In this document: in pieces, positions 45,544 to 54,661 of the stretch
How positions within the stretch are numbered: the stretch's first letter is position 1
Layout: every line of letters begins with the position of its first letter
Assembly (NCBI GenBank): GCA_900551855.1
Contig: URXM01000001.1
Location: 62,001 to 126,000 of the forward strand
Source: an uncultured Eubacteriales bacterium
GTDB taxonomy: Bacteria > Bacillota > Clostridia > Christensenellales > UBA1242
Direction of reading: 5' to 3'
Length of the DNA stretch: 64,000 nucleotides
Made by a program: the position numbers and the translations under genes
The notes under the pieces: generated by a model
The model's database searches: none
What the model was told of the DNA's origin: nothing
The model's input: the letters and a program-made list of their open reading frames with translations, nothing else

Positions 45544-46638
45544 TTAGTTGTTGAAACGGAACAAAATCACGTCTCCATCTTGAACAACATAATCTTTTCC
45601 TTCCATACGAACTTTTCCTTTTTCTTTTGCTTTCAAGAAACTTCCTGCTTCAACAAGATCGTTGTAGCTTACAACTTCAGCTTTGATGAAACCTTTTTCA
45701 AAGTCTGTATGGATTTTTCCTGCGGCGGCAGGAGCTTTTGTGCCTTTTGTGATTGTCCAAGCACGAACTTCTTTTTCTCCAGCGGTCAAATAACTTTGAA
45801 GTCCAAGAAGATCATAACTTGCAACTACAAGTTTTTCAAGCCCACTTTCTTTGATGCCGAGTTCTTCTTTATACATATCTCTTTCATCTTTGTCAAGTCC
45901 GACAATTTCTTCTTCAATTTTTGCAGAAAGTACAACCACTTTTGCACCTTCTTCTTGTGCGATAGCTTTGACTTGTTTAACATAATCACAATCTGGTTTC
46001 CCAATATCATCTTCGCTAATGTTTGCCACATAAATGACAGGTTTTGCTGTCAAAAGAGAAAAGTTTTTGAGCAATTTCTTCTCTTCGTCAGTGAAATCTA
46101 ATATTCTTGCTTGTTTTCCTACTTCCAATGCTTCTTTGATTTTTGAAAGCATATTTACACTCAAAATCAAAGATTTATCGCCAGTTGTTTTGACAAGTTT
46201 AGCATTCTTTTCCAAAATTTTGTTTACCTGTTCAAGGTCGGCGAGTGCAAGTTCCATTTCAATGGTTTCAATATCCCTTTTAGGGTTTATGCTTCCACTG
46301 ACATGAATGATTTTGTCGTTGTCAAAACATCTTACAACATGAACAATGGCATCAACTTCACGGATATGACTCAAAAACTTGTTTCCAAGGCCTTCGCCAT
46401 GGCTTGCTCCAGCTACAAGTCCTGCAATATCAACAAATTCTATGCTTGCAGGGGTGATTTTTTGAGTGTGATACATTTCTCCCAAAACTTGCAATCTTTT
46501 GTCTGGTACATCAACGATACCAATATTAGGTTCGATTGTGCAAAAAGGATAGTTGGCACTTTCTGCGCCAGCTTCCGTAATTGCATTAAAAAGTGAACTT
46601 TTGCCAACATTTGGCAATCCTACTACACCAATTTTCAT
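45544..46638 (-). CDS. ychF: Obg-family ATPase/GTPase YchF
   Basis: Conserved ribosome-associated P-loop NTPase. The 364 aa contain the G1 loop GLPNVGKSSLFNAITEAG (residues 6-23), G3 DIAGLVAGASHGEGLGN (near residue 67), the altered G4 typical of YchF, a coiled-coil arm, and the C-terminal TGS domain (near residues 280-363, ending YVVQDGDVILFRFN). TGGAG precedes ATG 46638. It lies 51 bases after the 1181-aa gene and could be read from it. Confidence 0.96.
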   Translation of the reverse strand: MKIGVVGLPNVGKSSLFNAITEAGAESANYPFCTIEPNIGIVDVPDKRLQVLGEMYHTQKITPASIEFVDIAGLVAGASHGEGLGNKFLSHIREVDAIVHVVRCFDNDKIIHVSGSINPKRDIETIEMELALADLEQVNKILEKNAKLVKTTGDKSLILSVNMLSKIKEALEVGKQARILDFTDEEKKLLKNFSLLTAKPVIYVANISEDDIGKPDCDYVKQVKAIAQEEGAKVVVLSAKIEEEIVGLDKDERDMYKEELGIKESGLEKLVVASYDLLGLQSYLTAGEKEVRAWTITKGTKAPAAAGKIHTDFEKGFIKAEVVSYNDLVEAGSFLKAKEKGKVRMEGKDYVVQDGDVILFRFNN

Positions 46639-46689
46639 AACTACTCCACAATAATTTGGAGAGGTGAAAAATACATCTCTCCAATGATT

Positions 46690-49600
46690 TTATTTTTCAA
46701 AATCAGCTTTGCTTTCTTTAGATTTTTCAGCTTTTTTCTTTGGATCTTTAGAATCCAATGGTGGCGTTTTTTCATCAGCTTCTTTAATATCCCAACCAAT
46801 AGGATCATAGTCTTCAAGAATAGCTTCATTTCCAGTGACTGATTTCTTATTTTTGTTACTTTCTTTTATTGTTTTCTTAATTTGAGTGCTGCTTTCTCTT
46901 ATTCTTTCTACTTCAGCTTCAGATTTCTCTATTTCTTGTTTTCTTTCTAAAGCATTACTTTTTGCAATAGATTCCTTTGCCTCAATAACACCTTTGAGAG
47001 CCTCATTTTTTTCTTGTATTCTTGTGATTTCAGTAACAGCATCAGAAATTTCTTTATCGTATTCGCTATATTTTTTGCGTCCTTTCTTTTTAAATTTTGC
47101 ACGCAATTTTTTAAGCAATTCCAATTGTTCTCCAGTGAGAGTTCCAGATTTTTCTGCTTTTTCTAAGTTTTCTAGCGTTTCTAATTCAGCTTTATCTTTT
47201 TTAATTTCTTCTTTTTTAGCAACAGCGATGTCATATTCTTTCTTTTGCTGTGCAAGAGTTTTTTCTAATTCAGAAATGTTAGCCTTGTCAATTTTAGACA
47301 TTTCTTTATCGTGATTTTTAAGATACTTTATTGATTGTTGATAATCTTTTATAAGATTCTCTGTCTTTGCAATTGAAACATCTTTTCCTTCGTTTTCAAT
47401 TGTTATTTGAAGTTTTGATATCTCTTTTTTATTTTTATTGATCTTATCATCAATTTCTTTAATAAGACGGCTTCTCTTTTTCTCAGTTATTTTTTCATTA
47501 TCCAAAATTTTTTGTTTTTGTCTATTTAATATATCATTCTTTTCTCTCAAAGCAGAAAGTCTTTCTACAGATTTTGAAAGTTGATTTTCTTTTGTTTTAA
47601 CTTTGTCTCTTCCTGGTTTGAATGATCTTTGTTTTTGTTCGCGTTTTTTCTTCCTATCATTTGCAATACTAACTATCCAAGGTCTGACTTCATTGCCAAC
47701 AGCTGCAGCTGCAAAAATAATTGCTCCGATTGCAAGAAATGGAAGAACCATTGACAAAAATGTGCAAAGAGCAAACAATCCGATTAACACATTTCTTACC
47801 CCATGTTTTTTAGGTGATTTTGGTTTTTCAAGTTTTTCTTTCCACTGTATAGGATTGATAGGTTCCTCTTCTGGTTCTTGTTCTAAATCTCCTGTTATTA
47901 TAGGAGCAACTTTTTTATTTTCGTTGTTTGTTTTTTCTATTATTGTTGTATTAGTGCGGTCAACAATAGGATGATCTGGAAGAATTGGAGATTTTGGCAA
48001 ATTTCCTTCGGATTCGGATTCTGTTTCTCCAACTTTTCTAGACAATATTGCAGTGTCACTTAATGATAAAATATTTGCACTATTTTCTTTTGGAATAGGA
48101 TAGATGACAAAGTTTTCTCCATCAATATTTCTTTGTTTTCCTTTAAATAGAGGTTCTGCAACTTCTTCATCATGAATTTTTCTTTCAAATTCAGGAGCCA
48201 AGACTGTTTTCTTTAAAGCTTTCAATGTTTCAGCATTTTTTTGATAATCAAGATCAATATTTACACGGACAACATCTTTTCCATCTTTGAGACCTAAATA
48301 TAGCGAAGGGTTTTTTATATCAGACATTGTTGAAGTTGAGCTCTCTTCCAAATGCGCAATGTCAATTTCATAAAATTTTGGTATCTTAGCAGATTTTACG
48401 CCTTCACCAGTTATGTGAAGATATGCATAAGATTTTCCTGTCGAGTCAGTTCTGATATTTAAATATTGTTGTGATTCAGTGCCATCTTTGCCTTTCATTG
48501 TAAGAGGAATAGAATAAAGTTTTGTTGTTGGAGTTGTTGATCCTTCAGGCAAAGATAAAGATATAATCTTATTTGGTTCTGCGCTCTTCTTTCTTTCAAG
48601 TTGAATTCTTGCAATCAACAAAGAATCAAATCCAACACCATGTTTGTCATAGCTAATTTTTTTGTCGGCGTCATCTTTTTCTTCTTCTTTTTTCATGCTT
48701 CTTGACAAGAATTCTGTTGACACACCAATATTAAAAGCGTTTTCTTTATTTCTTAAAATTCCAAGATGTTTGTTTTTATCAACAATTTGCAATCCAAGAG
48801 CAGAGAAAAGAATTGCAAAATCTGGACTTGCACCTCTAATTTGCATGTCTTGGATGTTAAGATCTTGAGAAAGTTTCAATTTCTCAATTTCATAAGTCAC
48901 ATATTCGCCATCAAGTTTTCCTTCTGGCAATTCAAGATTTTTGTTTTCTGGTCTTGCCAAAAATTCATCAAGGAAAGGTTTTGATACTTTAAATTTTACA
49001 ACAGGCACATCTTTGTCATCTTGTTTTACTATATCTTTTGAGAATACAGCAATAGGTTTTGGGTTGCTGTCTGTGGAAACCATAAGTAAAACATCTTTAA
49101 GGACAGAAGAATCTCCACCTTTGTATGAAGAAGAATCAATTAAGGTCAACTTTTGTGCATTCTTCAAACCTAATTTTTCTGAATTTATTTCTTGACTTAA
49201 TCCATTTATAGATTCTTTTCCAATGGCAATTGTTTGTTCTTGTAATTTTTGACCTTTTCTTTTTGCTTGGATAAGTTTTTGATCCTCTAGTGGATTGCTT
49301 GTTTTTGGTTTTTCTATATTTAATTCTTTGTTGAAAGGAGGATTTGAAACTCTTGGGCAATCATATACTTCTATATTTGTGAAAGCAAAATGAGAATTTG
49401 AAATTACTGAGTTTAAATCGCCCAACAATTTTTCGTTGCCGGTTTTTGGAATTGGCATATTGACAACACGCATTTGTCCATTAACTTCAAGACTAAGTGC
49501 CAGAACTTCTTTTTCTTCAACTTTTTCAAATGATGCTGCAAGAACTTGACAAGTTGTATTTTTGTCTTTGTTTGTTTCGTCTAGACCTTTTATATTTATA

Positions 49601-50235
49601 TATGTTTTTCCATCGTATTGCATCAATGTCAAATGACTATCGTTATCATTGAATTTGTATGGAAGAAACACATATGACAATGCATCATTTTTATAAACCA
49701 AGTTGCCATCAATTTTTTGTGGTCCGATTATCTCTGTTTTTATTGTTTTCTCTTCATGATTATTGTCAGGAGTTCTGTCTGAGTCTTCAGGAGTAGGCTC
49801 TTTTTCTTTTTCAGGAAGATCTTTGTCTATAACAGAAAACTTAGGTAGGTTTGCTTTTTTGACTTCGGTTAAGTTATCAAGTTTATTTGCTGTTAAATTT
49901 CTAAAATATTCCATAAAAACAGAATTGTCTTCAACAACAATAGGAAGAGTTATAATAGATGAAGTTGATTTGTTTTTTACTTCAAAACTTAAGTGTTGTT
50001 TTTCATCAACTGTTTTAAAACCAGCATTTACAATTTTAAAACGAGTTGTTTTTTGTGGGTCTTTATTAAAACCAGCAACATTGATTGATGGACCATCACT
50101 GGTCATCACTACTTCGAGATAGTCCAAATCGTTTCCGTCATTTTTTAGATAAGGGATATATAAATACAACTCTCCAGATTCTTCATCAATACAACTAAAA
50201 ATTTCTTGTAATTTTTCTTCACCTATTTTTGCCAT
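46690..50235 (-). CDS. Very large membrane protein with repeated beta domains and C-terminal coiled coil, 1181 aa
   Basis: Not recognised. Residues 1-800 hold several related beta-rich domains of about 110-130 aa; the first two share the order L-Y-(I/V)-(Y/F)-(I/L)-P-Y, a strand pair with (S/T)-x-x-I-N-(V/I)-x-G, A-(G/S)-F-(K/E)-x-V-(D/E)-E-K, and a closing helix (residues 20-125 and 185-290). A Pro/Glu-rich linker is followed by two membrane helices (about residues 818-860) and a 320-residue Lys/Glu-rich coiled coil. There is no signal peptide, so the big N-terminal part is probably cytoplasmic. AGGAGG precedes ATG 50235 and a consensus promoter lies at 50262-50290. Function unknown; scaffold or envelope-tethering role is a guess. 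Confidence 0.72.
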   Translation of the reverse strand: MAKIGEEKLQEIFSCIDEESGELYLYIPYLKNDGNDLDYLEVVMTSDGPSINVAGFNKDPQKTTRFKIVNAGFKTVDEKQHLSFEVKNKSTSSIITLPIVVEDNSVFMEYFRNLTANKLDNLTEVKKANLPKFSVIDKDLPEKEKEPTPEDSDRTPDNNHEEKTIKTEIIGPQKIDGNLVYKNDALSYVFLPYKFNDNDSHLTLMQYDGKTYINIKGLDETNKDKNTTCQVLAASFEKVEEKEVLALSLEVNGQMRVVNMPIPKTGNEKLLGDLNSVISNSHFAFTNIEVYDCPRVSNPPFNKELNIEKPKTSNPLEDQKLIQAKRKGQKLQEQTIAIGKESINGLSQEINSEKLGLKNAQKLTLIDSSSYKGGDSSVLKDVLLMVSTDSNPKPIAVFSKDIVKQDDKDVPVVKFKVSKPFLDEFLARPENKNLELPEGKLDGEYVTYEIEKLKLSQDLNIQDMQIRGASPDFAILFSALGLQIVDKNKHLGILRNKENAFNIGVSTEFLSRSMKKEEEKDDADKKISYDKHGVGFDSLLIARIQLERKKSAEPNKIISLSLPEGSTTPTTKLYSIPLTMKGKDGTESQQYLNIRTDSTGKSYAYLHITGEGVKSAKIPKFYEIDIAHLEESSTSTMSDIKNPSLYLGLKDGKDVVRVNIDLDYQKNAETLKALKKTVLAPEFERKIHDEEVAEPLFKGKQRNIDGENFVIYPIPKENSANILSLSDTAILSRKVGETESESEGNLPKSPILPDHPIVDRTNTTIIEKTNNENKKVAPIITGDLEQEPEEEPINPIQWKEKLEKPKSPKKHGVRNVLIGLFALCTFLSMVLPFLAIGAIIFAAAAVGNEVRPWIVSIANDRKKKREQKQRSFKPGRDKVKTKENQLSKSVERLSALREKNDILNRQKQKILDNEKITEKKRSRLIKEIDDKINKNKKEISKLQITIENEGKDVSIAKTENLIKDYQQSIKYLKNHDKEMSKIDKANISELEKTLAQQKKEYDIAVAKKEEIKKDKAELETLENLEKAEKSGTLTGEQLELLKKLRAKFKKKGRKKYSEYDKEISDAVTEITRIQEKNEALKGVIEAKESIAKSNALERKQEIEKSEAEVERIRESSTQIKKTIKESNKNKKSVTGNEAILEDYDPIGWDIKEADEKTPPLDSKDPKKKAEKSKESKADFEK

Positions 50236-50261
50236 TTAACCCTCCTGTCAACATATTGATG

Positions 50262-50290
50262 ATTTTACCATAATACGGGTATTTTGTCAA
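50262..50290 (-). promoter_or_regulatory. Promoter of the 1181-aa gene
   Basis: Minus strand TTGACA (50285-50290), 17-base spacer, extended TGGTAAAAT (TAAAAT at 50262-50267). Confidence 0.75.
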
Positions 50291-50430
50291 TTATTGTAAT
50301 AAAAATAGAGTTATGGAAATTATTTGATTTTAAAATGCGTTTTAAGGTTAAAATAAATACAAAAAACTTGTTTTTTTTTATTATTTTTGCTATCATTGGT
50401 ATGATATTATGGCAAGATGAGGAGATTTTA

Positions 50431-53130
50431 ATGGGACTTTTTGGGAATGAAAACAAATCACAAGTAAAAAAATTAAAGAAAATAGCCAATAAAGTTGTTG
50501 CTCTTGAAGACAAATACAGAGCTTTTACTGATCAACAACTTAGAGATTGCACAGAAGAATTTAAAAAGCGTTATCAAAGCGGAGAATCTTTGATGGACTT
50601 GCTTCCAGAAGCTTATGCTGTTGTTCGTGAAGCGTCTGACAGAGTTTTGAAAATGCGCCATTTCTATGTTCAGATTCTGGGTGGAATTGCTTTGCATCAA
50701 GGTCGTATCGCAGAAATGGCAACTGGTGAAGGTAAAACTTTGGTGGCAACACTTCCTGCTTACCTCAATGCTTTGACTGGATTGGGCGTTCATGTTGTTA
50801 CCGTAAACGAATATTTGGCAAAGCGTGATGCTGAATGGATGGGAAAAGTTTACAAATTTTTGGGACTTACTGTTGGTGTTGTTGTCTCTGGAATGGACGA
50901 GAAGGCAAAGAGAGCGGCTTATAATTGTGACATAACTTATTGCACAAACAATGAGATTGGTTTTGATTATTTGCGTGATAATATGGCAATTATGAAAGAA
51001 CAAAGAGTGCAAAGGGGACACAACTTTGCCATTGTCGATGAAGTTGACTCTATTTTGATTGATGAGGCAAGAACTCCTCTTATCATTTCTGGAAAGGGAA
51101 TGAAGTCAAGCGACAACTATATCAAAGCACAAAAATTTGCCAAGACTTTAAAACCAGAAGACTATGAAAAAGATGAAAAGACAAAGGCTTTAAACTTGAC
51201 AGAAAGTGGTGTGGCAAAAGCAGAAAGATTTTATGCGATTGACAATTTGTCAGATGTTGACAATTTGGAATTGAACCACTACATCAACAATGCATTGAAA
51301 GCAAATTTTGTTATGTTTAGAGATGAAAACTACATCGTAAAAGATGGAGAAGTTGTCATTGTTGACGAATTTACTGGTCGTTTGATGCCAGGCAGAAGAT
51401 ATAACGATGGTTTGCATCAAGCTATTGAAGCCAAAGAAGGCGTTGAGATTAAAGATGAAAATAAAACTTTGGCAACAATCACTTTCCAAAATTATTTCAG
51501 AATTTACAACAAACTTTCTGGCATGACCGGAACTGCAAAGACTGAGGAAGGCGAATTTAGAACAATTTACAAACTTGATGTTGTGACAATACCTACAAAT
51601 AAACCAAACATAAGAATTGACGAGCCTGACATTGTTTTCACAACAGAAAATGGAAAGATCAAGGCTATTGTTGAAGAAATCAAAAGAAGACACGCTCTTG
51701 GACAACCAATTTTGGTGGGCACAATCACCATTGAAAAGAGTGAACTTCTGTCAAAAGCACTTAAAGAAGCAAAAATCAAACACACAGTTTTGAATGCTAA
51801 AAATCACGAACAAGAAAGTCAAATTGTTGCACAGGCAGGAAGAAAAGGCGCTGTAACTATTGCCACAAACATGGCTGGTCGTGGAACTGATATTTTGCTT
51901 GGTGGTAACCCAGAATTTATGGCAAAGAAAGCTATGAAAGATGAAAATTTCACAGACGAACAAATTTCTTATGCCACAGCATTTAACACCATTGATGATG
52001 CTGATATGAACAAGGCAAGAGCAAGATATAATGAATTATACAATGAATATAAAAAGATCACTGATGCTGAAAAAGAAGAAGTTAAAGCAGTTGGTGGTTT
52101 GCACATTATAGGGACAGAGCGTCACGAATCAAGGCGTATTGACAACCAGTTGCGTGGTCGTGCTTCTCGTCAGGGAGACCCTGGTTCAAGCGTGTTCTTC
52201 CTCTCTCTGGAAGATGATCTTATCAGAAGATTTGGTGGGGACAGACTTAAAAAGATTGCTATGTTCTTCAAATTGGAAGAAGACACACCAATTCAACTTA
52301 AGATTCTCTCAAGACAGATTGAAAATGCACAGAAGAAGATTGAAATTCAAAACTTTGGTATGAGAAAAACTGTTTTGCAGTTTGATGATGTTATGAATGC
52401 TCAAAGAGAAGTTATTTATAAAGAAAGAAACAAAGTTTTGGACGGACTTGATGTTCACGAACAGATTATGGGAATGTTCCCTGGGGTGATCTCAAAGTTC
52501 TGTGATAAGTGCGTTGATGATGAAAAACCATATTTTGAATGGGATTTTGCAAAGATCAATCAAGAATTAGAGAGGGGACTTTTGGAAAGAGGTAAAAATC
52601 TCATAACAGAAGACTTCTGCGAAGGTTTTGATCGTGAAGATTTGGAAAATGCCGTTTTGAAACTTGTTGAAAAAAGATACAACGAGAGAATGGTTGAAGC
52701 AGGAAAGTATGGCATTGATTTTGAAAAAATAGAAAGATTTGTTCTTTTGAAAGTTGTAGATTCAAACTGGATGAATCACATTGATGATATGCAAACAATG
52801 AAAAACGAAATCTTTGCTCGTGGATTTGGAAATCAAGATCCTATTTTGGCTTATAAGAAAGAAGGCTATGAGATGTTTGACAATATGATTGAAAAAATCA
52901 GAGAAACAACTTGTATTGTTCTTCTCAACACAAGCATAGAGATAAGAAGACCAGAACCAAAACCACAACCAAAAATGACAGAAGCAAAAATTTATGATCC
53001 ACACAAAAAACCAGAAGAGATCAAGAAGCAAGTCACTGTCAAAAACACAGAAAAGAAAGTAGGCAGAAATGATCCTTGCCCATGTGGAAGCGGAAAGAAA
53101 TACAAAAACTGCTGTGGGAAAAATGCATAA
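50431..53130 (+). CDS. secA: Protein translocase ATPase SecA
   Basis: Drives export of preproteins through SecYEG. The 899 aa start MGLFGNENKSQVKKL at ATG 50431 (GAGGAG seven bases upstream); the open frame extends to 50284, but that part is not family-like. Visible are Walker A MATGEGKTLVATLPAYLNAL (near residue 94), the DEAD-box VDEVDSILIDEARTPLIISG (near residue 205), the preprotein cross-linking domain, the second motor domain with TNMAGRGTDILLGGNPE and GRASRQGDPGSSVFFLSLEDDL, the helical scaffold, and a C-terminal SEC-C zinc motif CPCGSGKKYKNCCG that binds SecB or ribosome in the family. Monocistronic, with a terminator at 53134-53164. Confidence 0.97.
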   Translation: MGLFGNENKSQVKKLKKIANKVVALEDKYRAFTDQQLRDCTEEFKKRYQSGESLMDLLPEAYAVVREASDRVLKMRHFYVQILGGIALHQGRIAEMATGEGKTLVATLPAYLNALTGLGVHVVTVNEYLAKRDAEWMGKVYKFLGLTVGVVVSGMDEKAKRAAYNCDITYCTNNEIGFDYLRDNMAIMKEQRVQRGHNFAIVDEVDSILIDEARTPLIISGKGMKSSDNYIKAQKFAKTLKPEDYEKDEKTKALNLTESGVAKAERFYAIDNLSDVDNLELNHYINNALKANFVMFRDENYIVKDGEVVIVDEFTGRLMPGRRYNDGLHQAIEAKEGVEIKDENKTLATITFQNYFRIYNKLSGMTGTAKTEEGEFRTIYKLDVVTIPTNKPNIRIDEPDIVFTTENGKIKAIVEEIKRRHALGQPILVGTITIEKSELLSKALKEAKIKHTVLNAKNHEQESQIVAQAGRKGAVTIATNMAGRGTDILLGGNPEFMAKKAMKDENFTDEQISYATAFNTIDDADMNKARARYNELYNEYKKITDAEKEEVKAVGGLHIIGTERHESRRIDNQLRGRASRQGDPGSSVFFLSLEDDLIRRFGGDRLKKIAMFFKLEEDTPIQLKILSRQIENAQKKIEIQNFGMRKTVLQFDDVMNAQREVIYKERNKVLDGLDVHEQIMGMFPGVISKFCDKCVDDEKPYFEWDFAKINQELERGLLERGKNLITEDFCEGFDREDLENAVLKLVEKRYNERMVEAGKYGIDFEKIERFVLLKVVDSNWMNHIDDMQTMKNEIFARGFGNQDPILAYKKEGYEMFDNMIEKIRETTCIVLLNTSIEIRRPEPKPQPKMTEAKIYDPHKKPEEIKKQVTVKNTEKKVGRNDPCPCGSGKKYKNCCGKNA

Positions 53131-53133
53131 AAG

Positions 53134-53164
53134 AAAAGGTTGAGCAAAACTCAATCTTTTTTGT
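53134..53164 (+). terminator. Terminator of secA
   Basis: AAAAGGTTGAG / CTCAATCTTTT with a T tail. Confidence 0.75.
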
Positions 53165-53212
53165 TTTATAATGCTTATATAATTATTATAAATTTAAACG
53201 ACAATAAATTGC

Positions 53213-53241
53213 TTGACAAAAAATGTTTTCTGTGATATAAA
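53213..53241 (+). promoter_or_regulatory. Promoter of rpsF-ssb-rpsR-rpmE
   Basis: TTGACA (53213-53218), 17-base spacer, extended TGATATAAA (TATAAA at 53236-53241). Confidence 0.8.
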
Positions 53242-53267
53242 TATAACGCAGTAAAAATACTGTCCTT

Positions 53268-53292
53268 GCTTTTAAGTTTTTTACTTGAAAGC
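53268..53292 (+). promoter_or_regulatory. Leader hairpin upstream of rpsF
   Basis: A ten-pair stem, GCTTTTAAGT (53268-53277) / ACTTGAAAGC (53283-53292), in the 5' leader, ending 11 bases before the rpsF ribosome binding site. rpsF leaders in many bacteria bind the S6-S18 complex for feedback control; I cannot identify the conserved CCG element of that motif, so the assignment is tentative. Confidence 0.4.
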
Positions 53293-53317
53293 CACTAGTC
53301 CAAAAGGAGGTAAGAAG

Positions 53318-53599
53318 ATGAATAAGTATGAACTTATGTTTATCATTGCCAGTGATGTCAGTGAAGAAAAGAGAGAAGAACTTATCGCTAAACAAAAAGC
53401 ATATGTTGAAGCTCACAAAGGCACTGTTGAAGGCGTTGATAAGGTTGGAATGAAAAAGTTTGCTTATCCAATCAACTTCAAAAATGAAGGATTCTATGTT
53501 GTTATGAACATTTCTATGGATCCTGCAGAAGTTGACGCTATGAACAAACTTATGACCATCACAGACGGGATTGTTCGTCAAATGTTTGTAAGAAAATAA
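53318..53599 (+). CDS. rpsF: 30S ribosomal protein S6
   Basis: Small-subunit protein that pairs with S18 on 16S rRNA. The 93 aa start MNKYELMFIIASDVSEE and end in the beta-rich GFYVVMNISMDPAEVDAMNKL segment, the normal S6 fold and length. AAGGAGG (53304-53310) fixes ATG 53318; the open frame upstream is leader. First gene of the conserved rpsF-ssb-rpsR set. Confidence 0.97.
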   Translation: MNKYELMFIIASDVSEEKREELIAKQKAYVEAHKGTVEGVDKVGMKKFAYPINFKNEGFYVVMNISMDPAEVDAMNKLMTITDGIVRQMFVRK

Positions 53600-53612
53600 T
53601 AGGAGAAAATTT

Positions 53613-54041
53613 ATGAATAAAGTTATTTTGGTAGGAAATTTAACTAGAGATCCAGAACTTCAAACTACAAACAGTGGAAAATCTGTTTGCAGATTTGGAC
53701 TTGCTGTTCAAAGAAGATTTGCAAATGCTGATGGAGAAAGAGATGCAGATTTCTTCAACATCACAGTTTGGGGAGCTCCTGGTGAAAATTGCCATAGATA
53801 TTTGAAGAAAGGTTCTAAGTGTGGAATCGTTGGAAGAATTCAAATTTCTACTTATGATGCCGCTGATGGTTCAAAGAGAAACTCTACTGACATTATTGCA
53901 GAAGAGGTTGAATTTGTTGGTTCTAGAAACGGAGGAGACAATTCTGACAACAGTTATTCTGCTCCAAGCGATAGCAAACCAGCAGCAAAGAAGGAAACTG
54001 CCGAACTTGAAGAAATTGATGATGACAGTTTACCTTTCTAA
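53613..54041 (+). CDS. ssb: Single-stranded DNA-binding protein
   Basis: Coats single-stranded DNA in replication and repair. The 142 aa have the OB fold (MNKVILVGNLTRDPELQTTNSGKSVCRFGLAV, then DFFNITVWG), a Ser/Asn/Lys-rich linker (about residues 108-130) and the acidic tail DDDSLPF that recruits partner proteins. TAGGAG precedes ATG 53613, 13 bases after rpsF. Confidence 0.97.
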   Translation: MNKVILVGNLTRDPELQTTNSGKSVCRFGLAVQRRFANADGERDADFFNITVWGAPGENCHRYLKKGSKCGIVGRIQISTYDAADGSKRNSTDIIAEEVEFVGSRNGGDNSDNSYSAPSDSKPAAKKETAELEEIDDDSLPF

Positions 54042-54107
54042 CAGTTTAAATTGATTTAAAATTATTAAAGTCGAAAAAATAAAAATCGAAAATCTCAAGG
54101 AGAAAAA

Positions 54108-54368
54108 ATGAGCGAAGTTGTTAAGACCGAAGAAAAGGTCGTTAAAAAATATCGTAAACCTGCAAAGAAAAAAGTTTGTGCTTTTTGTGTTGCTGGTGAA
54201 AAGACAATTGACTACAAAGATGTAGCAAAAATTAGAAAATATATTACAGAGAAGGGCAAAATTTTGCCAAGACGCCAAACAGGTGTTTGCTCTTATCATC
54301 AAAGAGAACTTTCAAATGCTATAAAGAGAGCAAGAAATATGGCTCTTCTTCCTTATATTGGTGATTAA
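54108..54368 (+). CDS. rpsR: 30S ribosomal protein S18
   Basis: The 86 aa contain [20 protein letters not shown] and [22 protein letters not shown], the S18 core that binds S6 and 16S rRNA. The CxxC pair plus the later Cys and His are the zinc-type arrangement. The Lys-rich start [20 protein letters not shown] is normal. AAGGAG precedes ATG 54108; same operon as rpsF and ssb. Confidence 0.96.
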   Translation: MSEVVKTEEKVVKKYRKPAKKKVCAFCVAGEKTIDYKDVAKIRKYITEKGKILPRRQTGVCSYHQRELSNAIKRARNMALLPYIGD

Positions 54369-54382
54369 AAGGAGAATTGTTT

Positions 54383-54586
54383 ATGAAAAAGAATATACAT
54401 CCAGATTATCATGAAGTAACAGTTGTATGTGCTTGTGGAAACACTTTCAAAACAGGTTCTTGCGTTAAGGGAGATACATTGAAAGTTGATATTTGCAACA
54501 AGTGCCATCCTTTCTATACAGGAAAGAAGAAGGTTGTTGACTCAAGTGGTACTGTAGAAAACTTCAAGAAAAAATATAATTTATAA
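54383..54586 (+). CDS. rpmE: 50S ribosomal protein L31 (zinc-containing type)
   Basis: The 67 aa begin [22 protein letters not shown] and carry four Cys in two pairs (CACG near residue 16, CNKC near residue 37), the C+ zinc-binding form of L31. I use ATG 54383, six bases after AAGGAG, not the in-frame TTG 54377. It lies 14 bases after rpsR, an unusual but clear extension of the rpsF operon, and ends at a strong terminator. Confidence 0.96.
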   Translation: MKKNIHPDYHEVTVVCACGNTFKTGSCVKGDTLKVDICNKCHPFYTGKKKVVDSSGTVENFKKKYNL

Positions 54587-54607
54587 TTTTTAATTGAAAA
54601 ATGGAAA

Positions 54608-54641
54608 TAAAAAAAAGACGAAAATTTCGTCTTTTTTTTGT
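54608..54641. terminator. Bidirectional terminator after rpmE
   Basis: AAAAAGACGAAA / TTTCGTCTTTTT with A and T runs; also serves the convergent 246-aa gene. Confidence 0.85.
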
Positions 54642-54661
54642 TTGTTTTTATTTATTCAATG

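Noticed and set aside
50284..50430. 49-residue N-terminal extension of SecA
   Set aside because: The family start MGLFG at 50431 follows GAGGAG; the extension contains likely promoter sequence.
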